26,100 bases of DNA from a virus. Both the position numbers and the translations under genes were made by a program. Numbering within the stretch: position 1 is the first letter of the stretch; each line of letters opens with the position of its first letter. This document shows positions 1 through 7,327 of this stretch, one piece after another. The notes beneath the pieces were generated by a model. That model ran no database searches and had not been told where the DNA came from. It saw nothing but the letters and a program-made list of their open reading frames with translations. The stretch spans positions 1 to 26,100 of the IMG/VR virus record IMGVR_UViG_3300042453_002802. One strand, 5' to 3'.

Positions 1-1
1 A

Positions 2-142
2 GCACTGGATCCAACAACCCCGTGGTTTGATTGGATATGTTACTGTGAAATCTGCGAAAGTTTAGGCCCTATTCCAGGTCAACCTTCTCTTCGAAGATTC
101 ATGGCTTACCGTAGATATCTCAAAGAAGTTGGTGTATTATGA
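2..142 (+). CDS. C-terminal end of an unknown protein (cut by the window edge)
   Basis: An open frame enters from the left edge and ends at TGA 140-142, giving 46 visible residues. The visible part has a closely spaced cysteine group (W-I-C-Y-C-E-I-C) followed by a basic end (SLRRFMAYRRYLKEV). The stop overlaps the ATG of the next gene at 139, so the two are translationally coupled. The three cysteines could bind a metal, but with only the tail visible I cannot name a family. Being joined to a sugar-nucleotide enzyme and lying upstream of fibre genes, it may belong to the same late unit. Confidence 0.6.
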   Translation, partial: ALDPTTPWFDWICYCEICESLGPIPGQPSLRRFMAYRRYLKEVGVL

Positions 143-1164
143 GTAAAAAAGTACTCATCACTGGTGGAGCTGGATTTATTGCACATCATCTTATTGGTTA
201 CCTTCTTGTTCATACTGATTGGGATATTATTTCTCTCGATCGTCTTGATTACAGTGGGAATCTAAATCGTCTCCATGAGTTGGTGGTTTCTTTTGATCCT
301 GAAGTTCGCAAACGGGTAAAAATTGTTTACCATGATCTTAAGGCAGAACTAAATTCTTTAGTTCGTAGTCAAATTGGATCTGTCAATTACATACTCCATC
401 TCGCTGCTGGGTCTCATGTTGATCGTAGTATTGAGTATCCAATGGAGTTTGTTCTTGATAATGTAGTTGGAACTTGCAACATTTTAGAATTTGCACGTAA
501 TCAAAATAATTTGGAGAGGTTCATTTATTTCAGTACAGATGAAGTATTTGGACCTGCTCCAGAGGGAGTAAAATACAAGGAGAATGATAGATATAATTCG
601 ACTAATCCATATAGTGCATCAAAGGCTGGTGGAGAGGAACTTGCAGTTGCTTATGAGAACACATATGGTCTACCTGTGTATATCATGCACACAATGAATG
701 TATTTGGAGAACGCCAACACCCAGAAAAATACATTCCCATGTGTATTAGAAAAATTAGGGATGGTGAACTTATTACAATTCACAGTGATCCAACTAAAAC
801 TATTCCTGGATCCAGGCACTACATTCATGCTGAGGATGTTGCATCTAGTGTCTTGTTCTTATTAAATTATTCATGTAACTTTGAACCTACCTATGACGGT
901 CTCAGGTGTCCTAAATTCAACATTGTTGGGGATCAAGAACTGAATAATCTTGAATTAGCTCAAATTATTGCTGATGTACAGAAGAAGGAACTTAAGTGTG
1001 AACTTGTTGACTTTCACTCATTAAGACCTGGACATGACTTGCGTTATGCTTTGGATGGTAGTAAAATGAAAGAATTGGGATGGGTTCCTACAAAATCTGT
1101 ACAGGAACGTATTTCTGAAGTAGTCAAATGGACTCTTGAAAATGATCGTTGGATTCTTACCTAA
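139..1164 (+). CDS. NAD-dependent sugar-nucleotide 4,6-dehydratase/epimerase (RmlB-like, extended SDR)
   Basis: This is a 341-aa extended short-chain dehydrogenase. The Rossmann NAD-binding loop GGAGFIA lies at residues 9-15. The catalytic T133-D134-E135 (in STDEVFG) and Y158-x3-K162 (YSASK) follow. The Thr-Asp-Glu trio is the mark of dTDP-glucose 4,6-dehydratases such as RmlB, as opposed to plain 4-epimerases, so the likely product is an NDP-4-keto-6-deoxysugar. The length matches the family (about 330-360 aa). The third glycine of the usual GGAGFIG is alanine. The 4-keto product is a classic substrate for DegT-type aminotransferases, one of which is encoded at 7320. The exact sugar nucleotide cannot be read from sequence. 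Confidence 0.88.
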   Translation: MSKKVLITGGAGFIAHHLIGYLLVHTDWDIISLDRLDYSGNLNRLHELVVSFDPEVRKRVKIVYHDLKAELNSLVRSQIGSVNYILHLAAGSHVDRSIEYPMEFVLDNVVGTCNILEFARNQNNLERFIYFSTDEVFGPAPEGVKYKENDRYNSTNPYSASKAGGEELAVAYENTYGLPVYIMHTMNVFGERQHPEKYIPMCIRKIRDGELITIHSDPTKTIPGSRHYIHAEDVASSVLFLLNYSCNFEPTYDGLRCPKFNIVGDQELNNLELAQIIADVQKKELKCELVDFHSLRPGHDLRYALDGSKMKELGWVPTKSVQERISEVVKWTLENDRWILT

Positions 1165-1178
1165 ATTAATTATTGATT

Positions 1179-1394
1179 ATGATTGCCACAAATTGGTTTC
1201 AGAGAAAATGGGGATTTGAAGATCCTGTTTTGATTGATAAATTGCATCAAAAAATTATTGAATTAGAAAAAAGAGTTGAGGTTCTTGAAGAAGAAAATGT
1301 ATCTACTACAAACGAACTTTATCGTATGGAAAACTCTTTGGATGCTCGTATAGATATTCTTGCAGATCATTGTAGGATTGATTACGATGTATGA
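1179..1394 (+). CDS. Small predicted coiled-coil protein
   Basis: This 71-aa protein is read from ATG 1179; an in-frame TTG six bases upstream is a poorer choice. After a short aromatic start (NWFQRKWGFEDP) the central part is a long helix with heptad-spaced Leu/Ile/Val and many Glu/Lys (from about IDKLHQKIIELEKRVEVLEEE to the end), so a parallel coiled coil is likely. No enzymatic motif is visible. Its TGA overlaps the next start by 8 bases. It lies between the sugar dehydratase and the fibre genes, so a chaperone or oligomerisation role is possible but not shown. Confidence 0.65.
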   Translation: MIATNWFQRKWGFEDPVLIDKLHQKIIELEKRVEVLEEENVSTTNELYRMENSLDARIDILADHCRIDYDV

Positions 1395-1596
1395 AAATTT
1401 AGATACGTTTGAACGAGCATTATCACATTTTGGAACTAGGGTAGATGTCATTTGTGCAATGGAAATGGGTGGCAGGATTGATGCAGAAACTGCCTATAAA
1501 AATATTAAACTTGAACTCAAAGAACTCAAACGAGTCAGAAAGTCATTTAAAAAGAGAGAGGACGTGCAGCAAGTGCAAGGAGACGAAGCCACTTGA
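1387..1596 (+). CDS. Small helical protein of unknown function
   Basis: I read this 69-aa protein from ATG 1387, which overlaps the upstream stop; the frame is open further upstream only through a weak TTG. It starts MYENLDTFERALSHFG and ends in a highly charged stretch rich in Lys, Arg and Glu. It looks like a short helical protein typical of cyanophage genomes. Its last 116 bases are overlapped in the +1 frame by the next ORF (1481-1684), which is unusual and is treated as a finding. No family assigned. Confidence 0.6.
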   Translation: MYENLDTFERALSHFGTRVDVICAMEMGGRIDAETAYKNIKLELKELKRVRKSFKKREDVQQVQGDEAT

Positions 1597-1684
1597 TAAA
1601 GATCACTTTCAAGTAGTGAAAAAATTTTCAAGTGGTTTTTCCTATTACTGTAATGAATGTAATAAACCTAAACCCAAAGATTAA
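1481..1684 (+). CDS. Small putative zinc-ribbon protein (start uncertain)
   Basis: The convincing part is the C-terminal 40 or so residues, with CSKCKETKPL at one end and YYCNECNKPKP at the other, a CxxC...CxxC four-cysteine zinc-ribbon pattern. No start codon lies just before it: the nearest in-frame ATG is 1481 (67 aa, with a low-complexity Asn/Lys/Ser lead-in), and another is 1445. This leaves a 116-base overlap with the preceding gene in another frame. Either the gene truly overlaps, or the ribbon is joined to the upstream protein by a +1 frameshift. The gene ends just before a late promoter. Confidence 0.5.
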   Translation: MQKLPIKILNLNSKNSNESESHLKRERTCSKCKETKPLDKDHFQVVKKFSSGFSYYCNECNKPKPKD

Positions 1685-1686
1685 AT

Positions 1687-1694
1687 TATAAATA
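1687..1694 (+). promoter_or_regulatory. T4-type late promoter (TATAAATA)
   Basis: A perfect TATAAATA lies 31 bases before the first tail-fibre ATG. This octamer is the whole core of T4 late promoters, used with gp55, gp33 and the sliding clamp; gp33 is encoded at 24471. The spacing would start transcription near 1700-1706 and leave a leader of about 20-26 bases. Confidence 0.7.
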
Positions 1695-1725
1695 TTCTAA
1701 AGTAGGCAATATGTTTGGATAAAAT

Positions 1726-2274
1726 ATGGCTGTATTGACTGCAACTGGAATAAGATTTGCAACCAGTAACGAAATAAACTCCAGAAGATGGTTATTTCCT
1801 ACAAGCACTGCTTGGATTTTTCATCAGGCATCCGCTCCTACTGGATGGACAAAACAAACTACTCACGACAACAAAGCACTTAGAGTAGTGTCTGGAAGTG
1901 GTGGTGGATCTGCGGGAACAAATGCTTTTACAACTACTATGAGTAGTTTTAGTGTAGCTGGAAATGTAACTACTTCCACTGCAACTGGAGGAACTGCACT
2001 CAGTACTCCCCAAATTCCCAGCCATAGTCATGCTGGTAATAGTTTTAATGTTGGCGCAGTTCCTGCAATCTTTAACCCAGCTGGTGCTCAAACTGGATGG
2101 AATGGTGGAGATGTTTCCCGTGCTGGAGGATGGACTAGAAACTCCCCAGGAGTTGGAGCTCAAGGAGCGGGTGATGCACACTCTCATCCCGTAAGTGCAT
2201 CTGGTCCCATCAGTGTTCCAGTATCTATTGCAGTTCAATACATAGACGTTTTGGTATGTACTTTTAATGGATAA
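1726..2274 (+). CDS. Tail-fibre/receptor-binding tip-type structural protein, copy A
   Basis: This 182-aa protein is rich in Gly, Ser, Thr and Ala, as phage fibre tips are. It shares with the next fibre gene the blocks FxQASAPTGWTK, LRVVSGxGGGS, LSTPQxPSHxH, GWTRNxP and the C-terminal QYIDxxxCTF. Two His-x-His motifs (H100/H102 and H152/H154) recall the iron-binding HxH sites in the T4 gp37 needle; binding here is inferred. There is no signal peptide or catalytic motif. It has its own late promoter at 1687. It is probably a C-terminal fibre module or small fibre, not a full-length fibre, and its host target cannot be read from sequence. Confidence 0.72.
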   Translation: MAVLTATGIRFATSNEINSRRWLFPTSTAWIFHQASAPTGWTKQTTHDNKALRVVSGSGGGSAGTNAFTTTMSSFSVAGNVTTSTATGGTALSTPQIPSHSHAGNSFNVGAVPAIFNPAGAQTGWNGGDVSRAGGWTRNSPGVGAQGAGDAHSHPVSASGPISVPVSIAVQYIDVLVCTFNG

Positions 2275-2277
2275 ATA
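2270..2277 (+). promoter_or_regulatory. Late-promoter-like octamer (GATAAATA)
   Basis: GATAAATA followed by C differs at one base from the T4 late core TATAAATA(C). It overlaps the end of fibre copy A and lies 34 bases before the start of copy B, nearly the same spacing as the perfect octamer has to copy A. That repeated geometry is the main support. Confidence 0.5.
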
Positions 2278-2311
2278 CTTTACATAATATCAGTACGTTA
2301 CATCATATAAA

Positions 2312-2830
2312 ATGACAGCTAAATTAACAACATCAGGGGTAGTTTTTAGTGACGGTACATCGTTAACATCAAAATACGGTGTTGTTCCTCAAAACTCTGT
2401 GTCGGTGTTTTTTCAAGCATCTGCTCCTACTGGATGGACGAAATCTACGGCTCATAATGATAAAACACTGAGAGTTGTTAGTGGAACTGGTGGAGGATCT
2501 GGAGGATCCTCAGCATTTAGTAGTGTATTTCCAACATCTCTTACTCCAATAGCAGTTCCATCTGTACCTATGAGTGGAACTGTCGGTGGCACTACCCTTT
2601 CTACTCCACAATTACCAAGTCATGGTCACCCAAATGGTGGATTTATTGGATTAAGTCTTGGTGGTGGTGATGTTCAATTAGGTTCTGGTTGGACTAGAAA
2701 CTTTCCTGCCACTGGTGCTGAAGGTGGTGGTCAAAGTCATGCTCACCCTTGGTCAGGAACCGCTTCGTTTTCAACTAATATAGATCTCCGAGTTCAGTAC
2801 ATAGATCTAATCATTTGTACTTTTGCATAA
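2312..2830 (+). CDS. Tail-fibre/receptor-binding tip-type structural protein, copy B
   Basis: This 172-aa paralogue of the gene at 1726 has the same order of blocks: FFQASAPTGWTK (33-44), LRVVSGTGGGS, LSTPQLPSHGH with H104/H106, GWTRNFP, SHAHP with H143/H145, and a final QYIDLIICTF. The N-terminus differs: it begins with a SGVVFSDGTSLTS stretch of the kind seen at the start of many phage fibre tip modules. The divergent middle (residues 70-95) is where a receptor-binding loop would vary. It has its own late-promoter-like octamer at 2270. The structural assignment rests on composition, HxH motifs and duplication; the receptor is unknown. Confidence 0.7.
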   Translation: MTAKLTTSGVVFSDGTSLTSKYGVVPQNSVSVFFQASAPTGWTKSTAHNDKTLRVVSGTGGGSGGSSAFSSVFPTSLTPIAVPSVPMSGTVGGTTLSTPQLPSHGHPNGGFIGLSLGGGDVQLGSGWTRNFPATGAEGGGQSHAHPWSGTASFSTNIDLRVQYIDLIICTFA

Positions 2831-2866
2831 TTTCTGATATAATTGTTAAAATATAAGTTTGACTAT

Positions 2867-3202
2867 ATGAAAAAAAATCAATCTGGAAACTTTTGTCCCC
2901 TTATTAAAAAAGATTGTGTAGAACATAAGTGTTCTTGGTACACTCATGTAAGAGGAATGAATCCAAATACTGGAGAAGATGTTGATCATTGGGCATGCGC
3001 TGTAACTTGGATGCCTATGTTGACAATTGAAAATTCTCAACAACAGAGACAAACTGGTGCGGCTGTGGAGTCATTTAGAAATGAAGTAGTGAAATCTAAT
3101 GATGAAAATAGACAACTATATATTGAAGCACTTCAACAAAATGGTATTTTGCCAGTAAATATTACTTCTTTAACGAATACCAACCAATTACCGGGAGAAT
3201 AA
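2867..3202 (+). CDS. Small four-cysteine protein, possible metal or Fe-S binding
   Basis: I read this 111-aa protein from ATG 2867; an in-frame TTG at 2843 would add eight residues. The first half holds four cysteines (C10, C17, C22, C44) in a CPLIKKDC...KCSWY...WACA setting, which could coordinate Zn or an Fe-S cluster. The second half is Gln/Asn-rich and helical without motifs. It ends four bases before the next ATG, so it lies in the same unit as the fibres. I do not recognise a named family. Confidence 0.65.
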   Translation: MKKNQSGNFCPLIKKDCVEHKCSWYTHVRGMNPNTGEDVDHWACAVTWMPMLTIENSQQQRQTGAAVESFRNEVVKSNDENRQLYIEALQQNGILPVNITSLTNTNQLPGE

Positions 3203-3205
3203 GAT

Positions 3206-3637
3206 ATGAGATTAACCATTATTCCTTCAGACAGTACTGTTTACATAGATGGAAAGTCCTATGGTAATATAGATTTAAGTTGGATTCCTGATATTGATGA
3301 GAAAAAAGTTCATGCAATTCAGTGGTTGGATGAAGACGAAGATGGAATGGGAGAAGGTCATATTGAATTTGTGGGCCCAGATCCAAATTTAGAAATTACT
3401 ACATTGGGTATAGAGGGATTCTGTAGTTTCCAAAAAGCTATTCATCAATGGAATGAAAAAAAAGTAGAGGAGGATGCTTTTATAAAACAACAGTTGGAAG
3501 AAGAGGAAAGACGTAAAAAAGAAGAAGAGGAACGTATTCAATCTCAATTCCTTGAAACACATATTCCAGCTTCAGAGGATGAAGATGAGGATGAAGATCT
3601 GTTCTACGATATTGAAGAACTCTTAAAAGAAATTTAA
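3206..3637 (+). CDS. Acidic coiled-coil protein, possibly fibre-associated
   Basis: This 143-aa protein has a globular beta-rich N-terminus (residues 1-85) with the phrase VHAIQW, which resembles the VxAxQW phrase in some phage fibre-assembly-type (DUF4376-like) proteins. A charged helix of Glu/Arg/Lys repeats follows (about 85-112), then a very acidic run of Glu-Asp repeats (about 123-131). The layout suggests a soluble scaffold or chaperone. Position next to the fibre genes supports a structural or assembly role, but this is inference. Confidence 0.6.
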   Translation: MRLTIIPSDSTVYIDGKSYGNIDLSWIPDIDEKKVHAIQWLDEDEDGMGEGHIEFVGPDPNLEITTLGIEGFCSFQKAIHQWNEKKVEEDAFIKQQLEEEERRKKEEEERIQSQFLETHIPASEDEDEDEDLFYDIEELLKEI

Positions 3638-3660
3638 GTATAGATTATTGATTATAAATC

Positions 3661-4863
3661 ATGGAAAATAAGTTGATTAAAAACAATTATATTGTTCTGC
3701 CAAATTTTATTTCAAAAGAAAGAGCATCAAACCTATCTTTCGATTTTGTAAAATATTGTAAGGAAAATGATTTGGATGGGGATTCTCAAGCTCCAAATTC
3801 ATATTCTGCATATAACTATCTACCATTTCTGGAGTTGCTTTGTGAAAAAACTCCAGAAATTTCTTCTACAATAGGAGAAACTGTCTTACCTACTTATGTT
3901 TATTCCAGAGTATATAAGAACGGTAGTGAATTAGTACGACATACTGATAGAGATGCTTGTGAAATATCTATAACACTACATTTACATGGAGATTCTCCTT
4001 GGCCAATATGGATTGAAACCCCATCTGGAGAACAACGTTCTGTTGATTTGAATCCAGGAGATGCAATGATTTACCTGGGTAAAACTGCTCCTCATTGGAG
4101 AGAACGTTATGGTGGAGAGTATTATACCCAAGTATTTCTGCATTATGTAAGGAGTCGTGGAGATTGTGCTTATGCATACTTCGATAAAGTTAATGAACAA
4201 AATAAACCAGAAACTGAAGAGTCGAATGTAACAGAGGAAGTCATTGAAGAACCTGTTATTGAAGATGCAAAACCAGAAACAGTATCAACTTCGATTAAAA
4301 GTAAAAGATCTCTAGATGAATATATTTTTACATTAGATAATGTTGTTCCCGATGAACTGTGTAATAGGATCTTAGAAGAGTATAGTGAATGTAGTTTTTG
4401 GATGCCAAGTAGTGTAGGCAATGGTAATGTTAATGATCAGATTAGAAGTTGTGATATCATTAATATTTCCGAGAATGCAGTACTTGAGAAAAATTTTGAG
4501 ATTAGAAAAAAAATAGATGAAGATTTTTACATCTGTGCTTCAAAAGCTATAAATGAATATCGAGCCATATTTCCAGAAGTTGCTTCAGAAATTGATACTG
4601 GATATAACTTATTGAGATATAAAGAAGGTCAGTTTTATGTTCAACACACCGACTCATTTAAACATCAACAAAGATCGGTAAGTTGTTCTTTCCTTCTGAA
4701 TGATGAATATGAAGGTGGTGAATTTGCATTTTTTGATAGAGAAATTATGATAAGGAGTGGAAAAGGATCTATTATTATGTTCCCATCCAATTTCATGTTC
4801 CCTCATGAAATCATGCCTGTAACCTCTGGAACTAGGTATTCAATCATTACTTGGTATGTCTGA
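3661..4863 (+). CDS. Tandem-domain 2-oxoglutarate/Fe(II) oxygenase (prolyl-4-hydroxylase-like)
   Basis: This 400-aa protein has two oxygenase domains joined by an acidic linker of about 40 residues (175-215). Domain 1 shows the iron triad H94-x-D96 (VRHTDRD) and H145 (APHWRER). Domain 2 shows H329-x-D331 (VQHTDS) and H382, with R392 placed to hold 2-oxoglutarate (SGTRYSI). EYEGGEFAF in domain 2 is typical of P4H-type double-stranded beta helices. Such enzymes hydroxylate protein side chains or small molecules using O2 and 2-oxoglutarate. Domain 1 lacks an equally clear distal Arg. The stop overlaps the first GT25 gene by 8 bases, which links hydroxylation to glycosylation. Confidence 0.85.
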   Translation: MENKLIKNNYIVLPNFISKERASNLSFDFVKYCKENDLDGDSQAPNSYSAYNYLPFLELLCEKTPEISSTIGETVLPTYVYSRVYKNGSELVRHTDRDACEISITLHLHGDSPWPIWIETPSGEQRSVDLNPGDAMIYLGKTAPHWRERYGGEYYTQVFLHYVRSRGDCAYAYFDKVNEQNKPETEESNVTEEVIEEPVIEDAKPETVSTSIKSKRSLDEYIFTLDNVVPDELCNRILEEYSECSFWMPSSVGNGNVNDQIRSCDIINISENAVLEKNFEIRKKIDEDFYICASKAINEYRAIFPEVASEIDTGYNLLRYKEGQFYVQHTDSFKHQQRSVSCSFLLNDEYEGGEFAFFDREIMIRSGKGSIIMFPSNFMFPHEIMPVTSGTRYSIITWYV

Positions 4864-5653
4864 TAAACTTAAAGGTATTCCTAGCATCTACTATCTTAAT
4901 TTGGATTCCGAATTAGGTAGAAGACGATATATGGAAAAACAGTTTGAAAAATGGAATCTTAATAATGTAACTAGATTTTCTGGATCAAATTACTTAGTAG
5001 AAAATTATGATGATTGGAAAGATGTTTTACACTTTCCACAAATGATTAATAGAAAACGACACCAATTAGCTTGTTCTATTACTCTCTCTACTCTAGAAAT
5101 GGTTAGACATTGGTTGGAAACAACTGATGAAAAACATTTGATTTTATTTGAAGATGATTATGACCTTAATTTAATAGAACATTGGCACTTTGATTGGGAG
5201 TACCTAATGAATCACATCCCATATGACTGGGATTGTATTCAATTGGGATTTGAATCATCACAGTATATTAAGTTTTATCTTCACCCCAAAGATAAAACAA
5301 GTGCATATGGTCCAATTCTAATTAATAGACATTTTGCTGAGAAATTAATTAGATTGCACTATATCAAAGATAAGTATATGTTAATCCGTAAACACGGCCC
5401 CCATCCATTTAGTAAAGGTTATAGAGTTGTTTCACTCGATAGTTTCATTTGTTTTTTGGGAGTTACTTATCAATTACCTTTAATTACTCAGAATCCATAT
5501 TTGGACAAAGTTCCGAAGAAACATCATTTTCTTTGCAGGGACATATACTATGATTGGTGGCAAAACAAAAGGGATAATTTTTCATTGGATGATTTCTTTT
5601 CTTATGGAAAAGAAAATGATATTCAAATGGTAGAGTTTTTGAATTATCAATGA
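4856..5653 (+). CDS. GT25-like glycosyltransferase, paralogue 1
   Basis: This 265-aa protein has the layout of family GT25 (LPS glycosyltransferases and collagen galactosyltransferases): an N-terminal strand IYYLNLDSELGRRRYMEKQF in place of the usual INLxxRxDR, an acidic metal/nucleotide motif FEDDYDL, then IPYDWDCIQLG and a late INRHFAEKLI helix. It ends with DWWQNKRD and LDDFFSYGK, blocks shared by its three paralogues. The N-terminal Arg/Asp pair is altered (ELGRRR), so donor use may differ. It overlaps the oxygenase by 8 bases and the next copy by 4. The transferred sugar is unknown. Confidence 0.8.
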   Translation: MSDKLKGIPSIYYLNLDSELGRRRYMEKQFEKWNLNNVTRFSGSNYLVENYDDWKDVLHFPQMINRKRHQLACSITLSTLEMVRHWLETTDEKHLILFEDDYDLNLIEHWHFDWEYLMNHIPYDWDCIQLGFESSQYIKFYLHPKDKTSAYGPILINRHFAEKLIRLHYIKDKYMLIRKHGPHPFSKGYRVVSLDSFICFLGVTYQLPLITQNPYLDKVPKKHHFLCRDIYYDWWQNKRDNFSLDDFFSYGKENDIQMVEFLNYQ

Positions 5654-6471
5654 TCTATCATAAGTTAGAAGGTCTTCCCCCAATATATTATTTCAATTTA
5701 GAACATAGAAAAGATCGTAGAGAATACTTAGAGAATCAATTTTCCGATTATGGGATAACAAACTTTCATAGAGTTGATTCCTCTAGATATTCGGTTGATA
5801 ACTATGAAGAATGGAAACCCAGAGTGTTGATGGATAAACTCAGAACAAAAGTATGGTTTCTAGCCACTCTTGTTGATAGAATTCATGGTATAATTGATTG
5901 GTACAATTCTAATATCTCTGAAACTTGTTTAATAGTTGAGGATGATTTTTGTTTAGAACCAGTTAAATATTGGGGATTTGATTGGAAAACTTTCGTTGAT
6001 AATTTACCTTGTAATTGGGAGTGCGTTCAACTCCATATTATTGGTGAAAAATTTGTTAAAATGAATCTGTCCAAATGGACTAGGAATAATCATTCTACAG
6101 GTTGTGTACTTGTCAATAGGTCTTATGCAAGAAAACTAATAGATCTTCATTACATAGATGATAAATTTAAGTTGTACTCAAATTATGGATATACTAAAAA
6201 TTGGCCAGAATATCATTATCAATCTGTAGATTTTGTTTTATATCAGATCGGAGTAACATATTCTATTCCAATTTTTACCACTAATTATAATTTTTTGAGT
6301 GATGGATATAGAAACGGAAAAATAAATCATATGTCCAAAAACTGCGATATTTTGGTTTTGGATTGGTGGAAGAATAAATCATCAGAGTATAGTTTGGATG
6401 ATATTTTTTACCTAAATTCAGTTAAGAGAAGGGAACTTACTATAGAAGTAAATCATGAATTTAAAGGATAA
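5650..6471 (+). CDS. GT25-like glycosyltransferase, paralogue 2
   Basis: This 273-aa paralogue begins at an ATGA overlap with copy 1. It has the more canonical start YYFNLEHRKDRREYLENQF, then IVEDDFCL as the acidic motif, and LPCNWECVQLHI. The middle is closest to copy 4 (9366): both have SETCL before EDD and a NWEC block, whereas copies 1 and 3 have LETTD and YDWDC. The C-terminus departs from the others (LDDIFYLNSVKRRE). It ends inside the start of copy 3 by 17 bases. Donor and acceptor cannot be told. Confidence 0.8.
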   Translation: MIYHKLEGLPPIYYFNLEHRKDRREYLENQFSDYGITNFHRVDSSRYSVDNYEEWKPRVLMDKLRTKVWFLATLVDRIHGIIDWYNSNISETCLIVEDDFCLEPVKYWGFDWKTFVDNLPCNWECVQLHIIGEKFVKMNLSKWTRNNHSTGCVLVNRSYARKLIDLHYIDDKFKLYSNYGYTKNWPEYHYQSVDFVLYQIGVTYSIPIFTTNYNFLSDGYRNGKINHMSKNCDILVLDWWKNKSSEYSLDDIFYLNSVKRRELTIEVNHEFKG

Positions 6472-7327
6472 GTTAAAAGGTCTTCCTCCAATCATTCTAG
6501 CTACAATTGATGAGAGACCAGATAAAAGAGAATATGCAGAAACTCAGTATGATTATTGGGGAATTAAGGATTATACAGTAGTATCTGGATCTAAGTACCA
6601 ACTCTCAACATACGAAGATTATTGGAAAGACCTTGTTATCTTAAATCCATTTCCAGAAAATTATGAAAGAAAAAATTTTCATATTGCAGAAATTTCCATA
6701 ACTCTTGCTCACCTAATCAACATAAAAAATTGGTTAGAAACTACTGATGATCCATATGTTATCATCATGGAAGATGATTATGATCTTAGTTTTATTGAAT
6801 ACTGGCACTTTGATTGGGAATATTTGATGAACAACATCCCATATGATTGGGATTGTATTCAGATGACCTTTGAAAATGAAAAACTTGTTCCATGTTTTTT
6901 GCATCCAATTTTATCTGGTCATGATACTGGTGCTTCTTTGATCAATAGAAGATACGCAGAAAAAATTATAAGCCTTCATTACAAAGATGGTAAGTTTGAT
7001 CTTTCTCAAAAGATTGGTAATTATAAGTGGTCAAGTCAATCAATAGGTGTTTATCGTGGATTGGGTATGCCTAACTTCACTACTGACTATTTTCTTGGAC
7101 ATAACGGAAAAACTTATTGTATGCCATTATTCTCTGTAAACCAAGATCTAGGTAGTTGGGCTCAAAATATTAAAAGAAAAAAGGAACGGACAGACCTACA
7201 ATTTTCTTATAAAGCCTGTCAAAAGTGGTGGACAGAATTGAGAGATGAATATACTCTAGAAGAATTCTTTACTTATGGTAAACCAAATGATAGAATAATT
7301 ACACCTAAAGAGTTTGAAAATGTTTGA
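6455..7327 (+). CDS. GT25-like glycosyltransferase, paralogue 3
   Basis: This 290-aa protein is the longest copy. It starts with the shared KLKGLPPI, but the next strand is ILATIDERPDKREYAETQY, so the usual INL is lost. The centre WLETTDDPYVIIMEDDYDL and FDWEYLMNNIPYDWDCIQ is very close to copy 1, while the end LEEFFTYGKPNDR is closest to copy 4. It has an extra segment around residues 195-245, absent from the others. The mixture suggests recombination between paralogues. It overlaps copy 2 by 17 bases and the aminotransferase by 8. Confidence 0.8.
   Translation: MNLKDKLKGLPPIILATIDERPDKREYAETQYDYWGIKDYTVVSGSKYQLSTYEDYWKDLVILNPFPENYERKNFHIAEISITLAHLINIKNWLETTDDPYVIIMEDDYDLSFIEYWHFDWEYLMNNIPYDWDCIQMTFENEKLVPCFLHPILSGHDTGASLINRRYAEKIISLHYKDGKFDLSQKIGNYKWSSQSIGVYRGLGMPNFTTDYFLGHNGKTYCMPLFSVNQDLGSWAQNIKRKKERTDLQFSYKACQKWWTELRDEYTLEEFFTYGKPNDRIITPKEFENV

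Noticed and set aside
1792-2238. 148-codon open frame on the minus strand opposite fibre copy A
   Set aside because: Its product is a low-complexity Ser/Cys/Thr string that mirrors the Gly/Thr/Ser codons of the fibre gene; no neighbour lies on that strand.
3653-3660. TATAAATC as a late promoter for the tandem oxygenase
   Set aside because: It touches the ATG at 3661, so transcription would start inside the coding region.
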